Source: Acidobacteriota bacterium (GTDB taxonomy: Bacteria; Acidobacteriota; Terriglobia; Terriglobales; Acidobacteriaceae). Taken from it: a stretch of DNA of 64,000 nucleotides. Below the pieces are notes generated by a model, which did no database searches, was not told the DNA's origin, and saw only the letters and a program-made list of their open reading frames with translations. The stretch is from assembly GCA_031296115.1 (NCBI GenBank), contig JARLGI010000023.1, forward strand, positions 1 through 64,000, read 5' to 3'. Shown piece after piece: positions 56,269-63,558 of the stretch. How positions within the stretch are numbered: position 1 is the stretch's first letter; each line of letters starts with the position of its first letter. The translations under genes and the position numbers were made by a program.

Positions 56269-56445
56269 TCATCACGAGCGCGGCGAAGGATCTGCTCTTG
56301 GAATTGTCATCACGAGCGAATCCGGTGTCCCCAGCGACGCGTCGTTTTTGCGCTCGCTGGGGTGGAGAAGCGAGGATCTGCTTTTGTGAGTCAACCGAAA
56401 CAGCAGATGCCTCGTGCCAAACCCAGGCGCTCGTCATGACAATTC
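56266..56445. repeat. Imperfect palindromic element with GTCATCACGAGCG copies
   Basis: Two direct copies of TTGTCATCACGAGCG (near 56266 and 56304) and an inverted one: GAATTGTCATCACGAGCG at 56301-56318 matches the complement of 56428-56445 at 17 of 18 bases. An inner hairpin CCCCAGCGA / TCGCTGGGG (56329-56337 and 56354-56362) and two outward GAGGATCTGCTTTT / CAGCAGATGCCTCG arms lie inside. The total inverted span from 56301 to 56445 is about 145 bp, like a MITE or BIME. Confidence 0.65.
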
Positions 56446-56461
56446 TTGAGAGCATTTGAAG

Positions 56462-56510
56462 AAGCAGCCTGAGTGCTGAGTGCTGAGCGCTAATTGCTAA
56501 TTGCTATTCT
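56462..56510. repeat. Heptanucleotide-phased tract, TAATTGC class
   Basis: Units agcagcc, tgagtgc, tgagtgc, tgagcgc, taattgc, taattgc, tattctg in 7-nt phase, ending at the ribosome binding site of the HdeD gene (GGAGG). Confidence 0.7.
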
Positions 56511-56520
56511 GGAGGAACAA

Positions 56521-57066
56521 ATGGCTGAAGCGGTTGTGAAAAGAGTCTCCACGTTCTCGATCGTGATCGCCGTCCTGATGATCATCCTCGGCTTCATCGC
56601 CATGCTGGCGCCGTGGGAGTTCGGCATCGTGATCGCGCTCATCATCGGATGGTCGGCCATCTTTAACGGCGTGGCGCAGATTGTCTATGGCATCCGTACC
56701 CATAGCGGCGCACACACCGTGCTGGAAGTCATCCTGGGGCTAGTTTACATCGTTGCCGGCGTCTATCTGCTCATGCACCCCGTCGGCGGACTGCTGGCGC
56801 TGACCCTGCTGCTGGCCTGCCTCCTGCTGGTCTATGGCGTGTTCGCGCTGGTGCTGGCCTTCCGCATGAAGCCGCTCCAGGGCTGGGGATGGGTGCTGTT
56901 CGATGCCATCATCACCATCCTGCTGGGAATTCTGATCTGGGCACACTGGCCCCTCAACTCGGAGTGGGTCGTGGGTACCCTGTTCGGGATCAGCATCCTG
57001 ATCTCCGGCATTACCCGCCTGATGATGTCGCTGGCGCTGCGGCGCGTCACCAGCGCGGTGGCGTGA
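56521..57066 (+). CDS. hdeD: HdeD-family acid-resistance membrane protein
   Basis: A 181-residue inner-membrane protein with about six hydrophobic helices (FSIVIAVLMIILGFIAML, IVIALIIGWSAIFNGVAQIVY, VILGLVYIVAGVYLLMHPV, LTLLLACLLLVYGVFALVLA, VLFDAIITILLGILIWAHW, TLFGISILISGITRLMM). In E. coli HdeD supports acid resistance at high cell density. GGAGG sits 6 nt before ATG 56521, just after a heptad tract. Its place next to KirBac, Usp and PPK2 fits a stress role. The last residues are RRVTSAVA. Family name is safe; physiological role in this organism is not tested. Confidence 0.88.
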   Translation: MAEAVVKRVSTFSIVIAVLMIILGFIAMLAPWEFGIVIALIIGWSAIFNGVAQIVYGIRTHSGAHTVLEVILGLVYIVAGVYLLMHPVGGLLALTLLLACLLLVYGVFALVLAFRMKPLQGWGWVLFDAIITILLGILIWAHWPLNSEWVVGTLFGISILISGITRLMMSLALRRVTSAVA

Positions 57067-57068
57067 CA

Positions 57069-57086
57069 GCGAACGGCAGCGTTCGC
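57069..57086 (+). terminator. Hairpin after hdeD, no T-tract
   Basis: GCGAACG / CGTTCGC with a GCAG loop, 2 nt past the hdeD stop. The 7-bp stem is strong but not followed by T residues, so termination is uncertain. Confidence 0.35.
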
Positions 57087-57328
57087 CTCGGGCACGGATC
57101 GGTTTGAGTAAGTTGGGTTTCGTCGTAACCAGGCGTTGCTGACCGCCGCCGGGCGTCGGTATTTCCTGAAATGGGCTGGATTCGGTCGCTCGCTGGCGGC
57201 TTCTGCCGAACCGGGGATGTTGCAATTTGCAATGTCAATAGGGCAGAGTTCATTGCCTATAGCTATCTATATGAAAATAAGGCGTCTAAATCTGCCACGC
57301 GTACCAAACAGCACCCTCTTGGATATGC

Positions 57329-57416
57329 TATAGTTTAGTCAATAGTGACGCTCCGGGGGGTTCTCTCGAAGCTTCGCCCTGACAGCCCCAGCCGAAAGGC
57401 TGGGATTTCTTATTTC
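57329..57416 (+). ncRNA. Candidate small RNA with its own promoter and terminator
   Basis: An extended -10 (TGC then TATAGT at 57329-57334) and, 52 bp later, a hairpin CCCAGCC-gaaa-GGCTGGG (57387-57404) followed by ATTTCTTATTTC define a transcript of about 75 nt from about 57341. No -35 and no open frame are seen. The 820-bp gap between hdeD and the RND operon otherwise holds an imperfect GTTCCG-ttt-CGGAAC hairpin near 57559, a weak heptad-like run near 57633-57660 and no gene. Confidence 0.35.
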
Positions 57417-57859
57417 TGAAGGTTTTTGCCACTGGGAGGCAATTTGGAATCGTAAGTTGTGGGCTGGAGGTTCAAACAAGCTTGGCCTTGTTGTTTTTTC
57501 CCACTTTGGCTTTAGGTCGACTGGATTCCGCCAGCCGAGCTCATCGCGGCATCGGCAGTTCCGTTTCGGAACGGTTGATACCGCTCGGCCGCCCCGCTGA
57601 ATTTGCTGGCGGAGCTATTGCTTTTTAGACCGGGAATTGCCGATTTGGAATTGCAAACTATTTTGCTCGCCGTCGCAGCTCTCGAGTCCGGTTCGTAGCT
57701 CGCAATTCACGAACGAAAAATCCTTTGTCGCTGCGACTCGTCTCGTCGCTTCGCCGTGCGCGTCTCATTTGTTGCGCCGTTCGCTCAACAATGGAGTCCG
57801 GCAAGGTAAAATGGCGTGATTCGAGTCGTGAGCCGCACGCAACTTCTTTGTGCATCATT

Positions 57860-57872
57860 CTGACAACGTCAG
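57860..57872. promoter_or_regulatory. Possible operator before RND operon
   Basis: CTGAC-aac-GTCAG, a 5-3-5 palindrome 17 nt before the RND periplasmic adaptor start. A TetR-like repressor site is imaginable; no repressor gene is nearby. Confidence 0.25.
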
Positions 57873-57888
57873 GTATCTCAGGTTACTT

Positions 57889-59013
57889 ATGGATTACTCC
57901 TATCAAAGCATTCGCCGCGGCGCTGTCCCGCCGCTGGCAGCGCTCGCCATTTTCGCCCTCGTGCTGCTAGCAGCACTCGGCCTAGCAGCTTGCGGACGGA
58001 GCACGGCAGCCGGTCCGCAAGGCATGCCGCCGGCGCCGGTCAAGGTCCATCAGGTCGAGAACAGCGAAGTCGGCAACACCTCGGAGTACGTGGCGACCAT
58101 CAAGTCGCGGAACTCGGCGACCATCATGTCCGATGTCGAAGGCTGGATCTTCGGCATCCACGTTCACTCCGGCGACTTCGTCAAGCGCGGGCAGACGCTG
58201 ATGGAGATTGACCCGCGGCGTCAGCAGGCCAGTGTCTCCAGCCAGGAATCGCAGCGCGCCTCCAAGCAGGCTGCCTTGGACTGGGCCAAGTTTCAGCTCA
58301 CTCGCTCCAAAACGCTGTACGAGTCGGGAGTCGTCAGCAAGCAGGACTTGGACCAGGCGCAGACGACCTATGACTCTGCCGTCGCCGACGTCAAGTCCAT
58401 GGACGCGCAGGTCAACCAGCAGCAGGTGCAGCTGAAGTACTACAGCGTGTTTGCGCCCACCGACGGCATCGTGGGCGACATCCCGGTGCATGTGGGCGAT
58501 CGCGTCACCAACACCACGCCGCTCACGACGATTGACGAGCGCAGCGGCCTAGAAGTTTACATCTCCATCCCATCGGAGCGCGCGCACGAAATCAAGATGG
58601 GCGCTCCGGTGGACGTGCTCGACAACAGCGGCAAGGTGCTGCTGCAGACGCAGGTATATTTCATCTCGCCGCAGATTGAAACTTCGACACAGTCGGTGCT
58701 GGCTAAGGCGCCGGCCGACAAGGCCGCCAACGTGCTGCGGGCCATGCAGCTGGTGCGGGCGCGCATCACCTGGAGCACGCACTCTGGGATCACAGTACCC
58801 GTGGTGGCGGTCGCGCGCGTCAGCGGACAGTTCTTTGCCTTCGTCGCCGAGCAGGACAACGGCAAGATCGTAGCGCGCCAGCGTCCGCTGCAATTGGGCG
58901 AGATTGTCGGCAACGACTACGTCGTGCTGAGCGGCTTGCAGCCCGGGGACAACGTCATCGTCGCCGGCACGCAAAGCCTCGCCGACGGCGCGCCCGTCGC
59001 CATCCAGCAATGA
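57889..59013 (+). CDS. RND efflux periplasmic adaptor lipoprotein (AcrA/MexA type)
   Basis: A 374-residue membrane fusion protein of a tripartite efflux pump. The N-terminus MDYSYQSIRRGAVPPL leads into a hydrophobic run and the lipobox LGLAAC, so it is a lipoprotein. The lipoyl-like half-motif VEGWIFGIHVHSGDFVKRGQTL near residue 85 is followed by a coiled-coil helical hairpin (ASVSSQESQRASKQAALDWA, YDSAVADVKSMDAQVNQQQ), and the second half VFAPTDGIVGDIPVHVGDRV. Beta-barrel and membrane-proximal domains follow (ITVPVVAVARVSGQFFAFVA). ATG 57889 has CAGG 6 nt upstream. The pump gene starts 22 nt later. No TolC-type outer-membrane channel gene is in the window. Confidence 0.93.
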   Translation: MDYSYQSIRRGAVPPLAALAIFALVLLAALGLAACGRSTAAGPQGMPPAPVKVHQVENSEVGNTSEYVATIKSRNSATIMSDVEGWIFGIHVHSGDFVKRGQTLMEIDPRRQQASVSSQESQRASKQAALDWAKFQLTRSKTLYESGVVSKQDLDQAQTTYDSAVADVKSMDAQVNQQQVQLKYYSVFAPTDGIVGDIPVHVGDRVTNTTPLTTIDERSGLEVYISIPSERAHEIKMGAPVDVLDNSGKVLLQTQVYFISPQIETSTQSVLAKAPADKAANVLRAMQLVRARITWSTHSGITVPVVAVARVSGQFFAFVAEQDNGKIVARQRPLQLGEIVGNDYVVLSGLQPGDNVIVAGTQSLADGAPVAIQQ

Positions 59014-59034
59014 CCAGCCTGAGAGGGACTTCCT

Positions 59035-62000
59035 GTGTTTGCTGATTTTTTTATCAAGCGTCCGGTTTTTTCCACGGTCACTTCGCTGTTCATCGTGATC
59101 GCGGGCGCGGTGTGCATTCCGTTTCTGCCGATCGCGCAGTTCCCCGAGCTGGCGCCGCCGCAAATTTCGGTGAACAGTTTTTACACCGGCGCCAACGCGC
59201 AGGCGGTGGAGTCCTCGGTCACCATCCTGCTGGAAGAGGCCATCAATGGCGTGGAAGGCATGCGCTACATGACTTCCAGCAGCGGCAACGACGGCAGCAG
59301 CAGCATCACTGTGGTCTTCGAGTTGACGCGGCCGCTCGACATCGCGGCGGTCGACGTGCAGAACCGCGTCTCCGCCGTGCTGGGACGCCTGCCCAACGAA
59401 GTCAAGAACACCGGCGTCACCGTCAACAAAGTGTCGACTTCGTTCGTAATGGCCGCCGGCTTCTACAGCCTGAACAATCGCTACGACAACGAGTTCATTA
59501 GCAACTACATCGACATTTACGTCAAGGACGCGCTGAAGCGTATCAAGGGCGTCGGCGACGTAGATATTTTCGGCGAGCGCAAATACTCCATGCGCTTGTG
59601 GCTTGATCCGGCGAGGCTCGCGGCGCGAGGTCTGACAGCGTCAGACGTGGTCCAAGCGCTGTCGCAGCAGAACGTGCAGATCGCTTCCGGCCAGGTGGGC
59701 GCGCAACCGGCGGCCAAAAACCAGATGTACCAGATCAGCGTGCGCGCGCTCGGACGTCTCACCGAGGTGGCGCAATTCAACAACATCGTGTTGAAGCCGG
59801 GGAGCAATGGCGCGCTGGTGCGGCTGATTGATGTCGGCTACGCCGAACTGGGCGCCGAAGACTACAGCGCGCGGCTGCGCTTCAACGGCTATGAGGGCGT
59901 AGGCATCGGCGTCACGCAGTTGCCTACCGCCAACGCGCTCGACGTCGACAAAGCGGTCCGCGCCGAGCTGGCGCGGCTCTCCAAGCGATTCCCTCCCGGC
60001 CTGGAGTATCAGATCGCCTTCGACACCACGACGTTCGTTGGCGATTCCATCCGCGAAGTGCTGAAGACGCTGGCGGAAGCCATTTTCTTCGTCATGCTGG
60101 TGATGCTGATTTTCCTGCAGGACTGGCGCAGTACGCTGATTCCCGCAGTGGCAATTCCGGTCTCGCTGGTCGGCACGTTCGCGTTCATCAAGCTGCTGGG
60201 ATTTTCCATCAACACTCTCACGCTGTTCGGCATCGTGCTGGCGACCGGGCTGGTGGTGGACGACGCCATCGTGGTCATCGAGAACATTCAGCGCCACATG
60301 AGCCAGGAGCACAGCGATTCGCACGTGGCGGCGTCGGTGGCCATGGGCGAAGTAACCGGCGCGGTGGTCGCGACTTCGCTGGTGCTGGTCGCGGTGTTCG
60401 TGCCGGTGGCATTTTTCCCGGGCACCACCGGACTGCTCTACAAACAATTTTCGCTGACGATTGCCTTCTCCATCGCCATCTCGGCTTTCAACTCGTTGAC
60501 CTTCACACCCTCGCTCTCTGCGCTGCTGCTGCGTCCGGAAAGCAGCCACAAGAATTTTTTCTTCCGCGGCGTGGAGCACGTCATCCATCGCACCACCGCG
60601 CGCTACGTGGTCAGCGCCAAGCGGGCGATGAAGTTTCGCTACCTGATCCTGCTGGTGTTTTTTGCCGGACTGGCGACCACTTACTTCGTGTACAAGATGG
60701 TGCCCACCGGCTTCGTTCCCGATGAGGACCAGGGCTGGTTCATGATCACGGTGCAGGCGCCGCAGGGCGCTTCGGTGGAATACACCGCCAACGCAATCCG
60801 CCAGGTGGAGGCCATCGTCAGCCGCGAGAAAGACGTTATCGGCGCATTCAGCGTGGTGGGCTTCAGCTTTACCGGCAACGGCCCGAACAAGGCGATGGTC
60901 TTTCTCAACCTCGCCAACATCGATCAACGCAAGGGCGAGCAGCACTCTGCCGCGGCGGTCGTCGGACGCCTGCGCGGCCCGCTGATGGGGCTCACCGACG
61001 TGCAGGCGTTTCCATTTTTGCCGCCGGCCATCGCCGGCGTCAGCAGCCTGGGCGGCTTCACCTTCGAGGTGCAGGACGAGGGCGGCAACACGGTGCAACA
61101 GCTGTTTGACGTCACGCAGAAGCTGGCGCGCGACGGCAGCAGCAATCCCGTGTTGAGCGGCCTGTTCAGTCCCTTCACCGCCAACGATCCGCAGTTCGTG
61201 GTGAAAATTGACCGCGAAAAAGCGCGCAGCATGCAGGTGCCGATACAGCAAATCAGCGATGCCCTGCAGGTTTACATGGGGTCGGCCTACGTCAATGATT
61301 TCGATTTCAACAATCGTGCCTACCGTGTGTACGTGCAGGCCGACCAGCCGTTCCGCCGCAAGCCCAACGACATCCGCAATCTGTACGTGCGCTCCGACAC
61401 CGGCGCCATGGTCCCGCTGGACAACGTGGTGGACATCAGCGAGGGCACTTCGCCGCAGGTAATTACCCACTACAACATTTTCCGCTCGGCGGAAATCGAT
61501 GGGTCCGCTGCGCCCGGCTATAGTTCCGGGCAGGCCATCGCCGCCATGGATGCGCTGGCAAGAAAAGACCTGCCGGCCGGCTTCAACTACTCGTGGTCCG
61601 GACTGTCGCTGGAAGAAATCAAGTCGGGCGGGCAGTCGGCCATGCTGTTTGCGCTGGGCCTGTTGCTGGTTTACCTGACGCTGTCGGCGCAGTACGAAAG
61701 CTTCATCCTGCCGTTTATCATCATGCTGGCCGTGCCCATGGCCATGCTGGGCGCTCTGCTGGCGCAGTTGGCGCGCGGCCAGTTGAACGACGTGTACTGC
61801 CAGATCGGACTGGTGATGCTGATTGGTTTGGCCAGCAAGAACGCCATCCTGATTGTGGAGTTCGCCGAGCAGTTGCGGCACAAGGGCCTGTCAATCAAGG
61901 AGGCGGCGGTGGAGGCGGCACGCATTCGCCTGCGGCCGATTCTGATGACATCCTTCGCTTTCATCCTGGGCGTGTTGCCGCTGGTGTTCGCCAGCGGCGC

Positions 62001-62145
62001 GGGAGCGCAGAGCCGCCACTCGGTGGGGACGACGGTCTTCGGCGGCATGATCTTTTCGACCGTGCTGAACCTGTTCTTCATTCCCGTGCTGTACGTGATC
62101 GTGAAGTCGCTGACGGACAGGGAGAAGGCGGAGACGGGCGGTTAG
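59035..62145 (+). CDS. RND multidrug efflux pump, HAE1 (AcrB/MexB type)
   Basis: A 1036-residue inner-membrane proton-driven pump. The first segment MFADFFIKRPVFSTVTSLFI is typical, followed by QFPELAPPQISVNSFYTGA. The proton-relay aspartates are in GLVVDDAIVVIENIQRH of transmembrane 4, and transmembrane 10-11 has QIGLVMLIGLASKNAILIVE with a Lys. Two large periplasmic domains follow transmembranes 1 and 7. It ends DREKAETGG. GTG 59035 has GAGAGGG upstream. It is the second gene after the adaptor and would pump lipophilic compounds or drugs. Substrates cannot be predicted. The long antisense frame on the other strand is a GC-rich artefact. Confidence 0.95.
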   Translation: MFADFFIKRPVFSTVTSLFIVIAGAVCIPFLPIAQFPELAPPQISVNSFYTGANAQAVESSVTILLEEAINGVEGMRYMTSSSGNDGSSSITVVFELTRPLDIAAVDVQNRVSAVLGRLPNEVKNTGVTVNKVSTSFVMAAGFYSLNNRYDNEFISNYIDIYVKDALKRIKGVGDVDIFGERKYSMRLWLDPARLAARGLTASDVVQALSQQNVQIASGQVGAQPAAKNQMYQISVRALGRLTEVAQFNNIVLKPGSNGALVRLIDVGYAELGAEDYSARLRFNGYEGVGIGVTQLPTANALDVDKAVRAELARLSKRFPPGLEYQIAFDTTTFVGDSIREVLKTLAEAIFFVMLVMLIFLQDWRSTLIPAVAIPVSLVGTFAFIKLLGFSINTLTLFGIVLATGLVVDDAIVVIENIQRHMSQEHSDSHVAASVAMGEVTGAVVATSLVLVAVFVPVAFFPGTTGLLYKQFSLTIAFSIAISAFNSLTFTPSLSALLLRPESSHKNFFFRGVEHVIHRTTARYVVSAKRAMKFRYLILLVFFAGLATTYFVYKMVPTGFVPDEDQGWFMITVQAPQGASVEYTANAIRQVEAIVSREKDVIGAFSVVGFSFTGNGPNKAMVFLNLANIDQRKGEQHSAAAVVGRLRGPLMGLTDVQAFPFLPPAIAGVSSLGGFTFEVQDEGGNTVQQLFDVTQKLARDGSSNPVLSGLFSPFTANDPQFVVKIDREKARSMQVPIQQISDALQVYMGSAYVNDFDFNNRAYRVYVQADQPFRRKPNDIRNLYVRSDTGAMVPLDNVVDISEGTSPQVITHYNIFRSAEIDGSAAPGYSSGQAIAAMDALARKDLPAGFNYSWSGLSLEEIKSGGQSAMLFALGLLLVYLTLSAQYESFILPFIIMLAVPMAMLGALLAQLARGQLNDVYCQIGLVMLIGLASKNAILIVEFAEQLRHKGLSIKEAAVEAARIRLRPILMTSFAFILGVLPLVFASGAGAQSRHSVGTTVFGGMIFSTVLNLFFIPVLYVIVKSLTDREKAETGG

Positions 62146-62203
62146 CTATTGGTAGTTGGCAATTGGCAATTAGCAACTGGCCAGCAGCATTCAGCAATCA
62201 GAA
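62141..62203. repeat. Heptanucleotide-phased tract, 9 units, after RND pump
   Basis: Units gttagct, attggta, gttggca, attggca, attagca, actggcc, agcagca, ttcagca, atcagaa keep 7-nt phase over 63 bp, starting inside the pump stop codon. Confidence 0.7.
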
Positions 62204-62254
62204 AAGCGATGCGGGCGAGGGTCTACCCTGTCCGCTATTTGGTCGCGGCTTGTA

Positions 62255-62618
62255 TCAGGGCACGACTTTAACCAGTCCGCGTTTTACGAGATTCCGGTGA
62301 AGGTAGCGTAATTTCACGCCGAATCCCGCGCATCCCGTACATGGCGGTCGTAGTAGCGTTTTTGCCAGAAGGATCCCTGTTTTCCTGACCCCAAGTTAGC
62401 CCAACGGAGGGGCGAACTTGGGGCACCAATTTTTCGGCTGCGCAGCCGTTTTGCGAACGACAACGTCAGGTAATGCATGGCCTCGGCCAGCGTGCTATGT
62501 TCCGGCTCACTCAGCAGCAGGTGAACGTGTTCGGGCATCGCGACGTATCCGTAGACGCGCATGTCGAAGCGGCGACGCATGTCCCCCAGGCAAATGGGGA
62601 ACAGGTCGTAAACTGCGG
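62255..62618 (-). pseudogene. REP-associated tyrosine transposase (RAYT) remnant
   Basis: Fragment of a Y1/IS200-like transposase of the RAYT type. The core reads RVYGYVAMPEHVHLLLSEP (HxH motif with the catalytic His pair), LAEAMHYLTLSFAKRLRS, FWQKRYYDRHV and, after one missing base near 62322, FGVKLRYLHRNLVKRGLV. The N-terminal part and the C-terminal arm are missing. Between RLRSRK and GSFWQKRYYD a REP-like palindrome sits in frame (GAPSSPLRWANLG). It is probably dead, with the tyrosine region beyond the known fragment unresolved. A second palindrome flanks its 5' side. Confidence 0.7.
62389..62423. repeat. REP-like palindrome 1, inside RAYT remnant
   Basis: CCCCAAGTT (62389-62397) pairs with AACTTGGGG (62415-62423); one A/G mismatch; GCCC (62399-62402) with GGGC (62410-62413). 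Loop AACGGAG. The stem changes relative to palindrome 2 compensate one another. Confidence 0.7.
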
Positions 62619-62625
62619 CAGCGAT

Positions 62626-62662
62626 CCCAGGTTAGCGTCCAACGGATGGACGCGAACCTGGG
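62626..62662. repeat. REP-like palindrome 2, upstream of RAYT remnant
   Basis: CCCAGGTT (62626-62633) pairs with AACCTGGG (62655-62662); the same A/G mismatch; GCGTCC (62635-62640) with GGACGC (62648-62653). Loop AACGGAT. Both palindromes are followed by GGCACCAA on the plus strand. Confidence 0.7.
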
Positions 62663-62669
62663 GCACCAA

Positions 62670-62707
62670 GGCCGGGGCTATCACCTTGCGTCGCGCGGGG
62701 CGCGACT
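62670..62707. repeat. Dispersed repeat R1, copy 2
   Basis: GGCCGGGGCTATCACCTTGC then a GTCGCGC-ggg-GCGCGAC hairpin; complement of the first 37 bases of the copy at 53524 with two differences. It lies 8 bp after REP-like palindrome 2. Confidence 0.7.
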
Positions 62708-62803
62708 GGAGTTGTGGCACGATACGCGGTCCGCGAGAATTTTGGTTTCTTGGGGGGACGGACAACGAGGTTGGCCGACGGGTACACGGCGCCCAGCCCA
62801 GGC

Positions 62804-63379
62804 TCACGCCCTCCCCGCGAATTCCCGCGTCTCGGTCGAGACTTTGACTTTCTCACCCTCTTTGATGAAGAGCGGGACGCGGATTTCCAGGCCGGTTTCC
62901 AGCCGCACGACCTTGGTCACGCTGCCGCCTGCCGAATCGCCCTTCGCGCCGGGCTCCGCGTAGACGACGCCCAGTTTCACCTGCATCGGCAGTTCCAGGC
63001 CGATGGGATTGCCGTTGTACTTGTGCAGCTCGATCAGGCTGCCCTCCACCAGGAAGTCGAGCGCCTTGCCGATCATCTCCTCGCTCAGGGTGAGGGTCTC
63101 GAAGGTCTCCTGGTCGAGGAAGTGCGTGCCGTCGCGGTCGCTGTACAGGTAGGAGGCCGGGCCCATCTGCAGGTCGGGCTCCTTGAACTTGTCGCTCGCT
63201 TTGAAGGTCTTCTCGAAGACGGCGCTGGTAAGCAGGTTGCGCATTTTCAGGTGCACCAGGGTCTGGCCGCCGCGCGCGGTGGGGGTGCTGACCTCCGCTT
63301 CGAGGCAGCAGTACGGGGTATTTTCAAACTCGAAGAACATCTTGCGCTTGACGCTGATGGCGTCGATGAGTGCGGCCAT
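62804..63379 (-). CDS. efp: Divergent elongation factor P
   Basis: A 191-residue EF-P, the factor that helps ribosomes pass polyproline stretches by entering the E site. All three beta domains are present: VKRKMFFEFENTPYCCLEAE, MRNLLTSAVFEKTFKASDKF, LDFLVEGSLIELHKYNGNPI, GDSAGGSVTKVVRLETGLEI and VPLFIKEGEKVKVSTETREF. The tip loop, where E. coli has PGKGQ with the modified Lys34, reads TPTARGGQ, putting Arg36 at or near that place and losing the PG. This is unlike the common PGKGG form and recalls arginine-type EF-P. The start ATG 63379 has AAGGGG-type sequence upstream. It is a single gene between the RAYT debris and a CDF transporter. Confidence 0.88.
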   Translation of the reverse strand: MAALIDAISVKRKMFFEFENTPYCCLEAEVSTPTARGGQTLVHLKMRNLLTSAVFEKTFKASDKFKEPDLQMGPASYLYSDRDGTHFLDQETFETLTLSEEMIGKALDFLVEGSLIELHKYNGNPIGLELPMQVKLGVVYAEPGAKGDSAGGSVTKVVRLETGLEIRVPLFIKEGEKVKVSTETREFAGRA

Positions 63380-63500
63380 GAACTCCTCAAGGGGAAAGTC
63401 GGCGGGAAACTCGTGAGCCGAACCTGGGTCCCAGTTGCCTGTTGATTATAAAGTGAAAGGCCTCCCGGAAGAGATCGCGCGCAGCCTTGCGGCCGGCGGA

Positions 63501-63549
63501 GCAAATCGAGTTGCTAATCGCTAATTGCTAGTCGCTAATTGCTCGTTGC
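63501..63549. repeat. Heptanucleotide-phased tract, TAATTGC class
   Basis: Units gcaaatc, gagttgc, taatcgc, taattgc, tagtcgc, taattgc, tcgttgc in 7-nt phase in the gap between efp and the CDF gene. It is the same class as 56462-56510. Confidence 0.75.
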
Positions 63550-63558
63550 TCCCGCTCC

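Noticed and set aside
57468-57480. tRNA T-loop-like ggttcaaac
   Set aside because: No acceptor, D or anticodon arms can be built around it; no tRNA found in the window.
57633-57660. Further heptad tract (ggaattg, ccgattt, ggaattg, caaacta)
   Set aside because: Only a 14-bp partial repeat; phase and consensus are too weak to claim.
59641-61881. Very long minus-strand open frame (746 codons) opposite the RND pump
   Set aside because: It is the antisense shadow of a well-conserved pump gene; its translation is His/Gln/Arg-rich with no domain.
62511-62807. Minus-strand frame over the REP/R1 repeats
   Set aside because: It is formed by repeat hairpins, without any domain.
63501-63549. CRISPR array
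   Set aside because: The units are 7 nt, degenerate and contiguous, without spacers; no cas genes are present.
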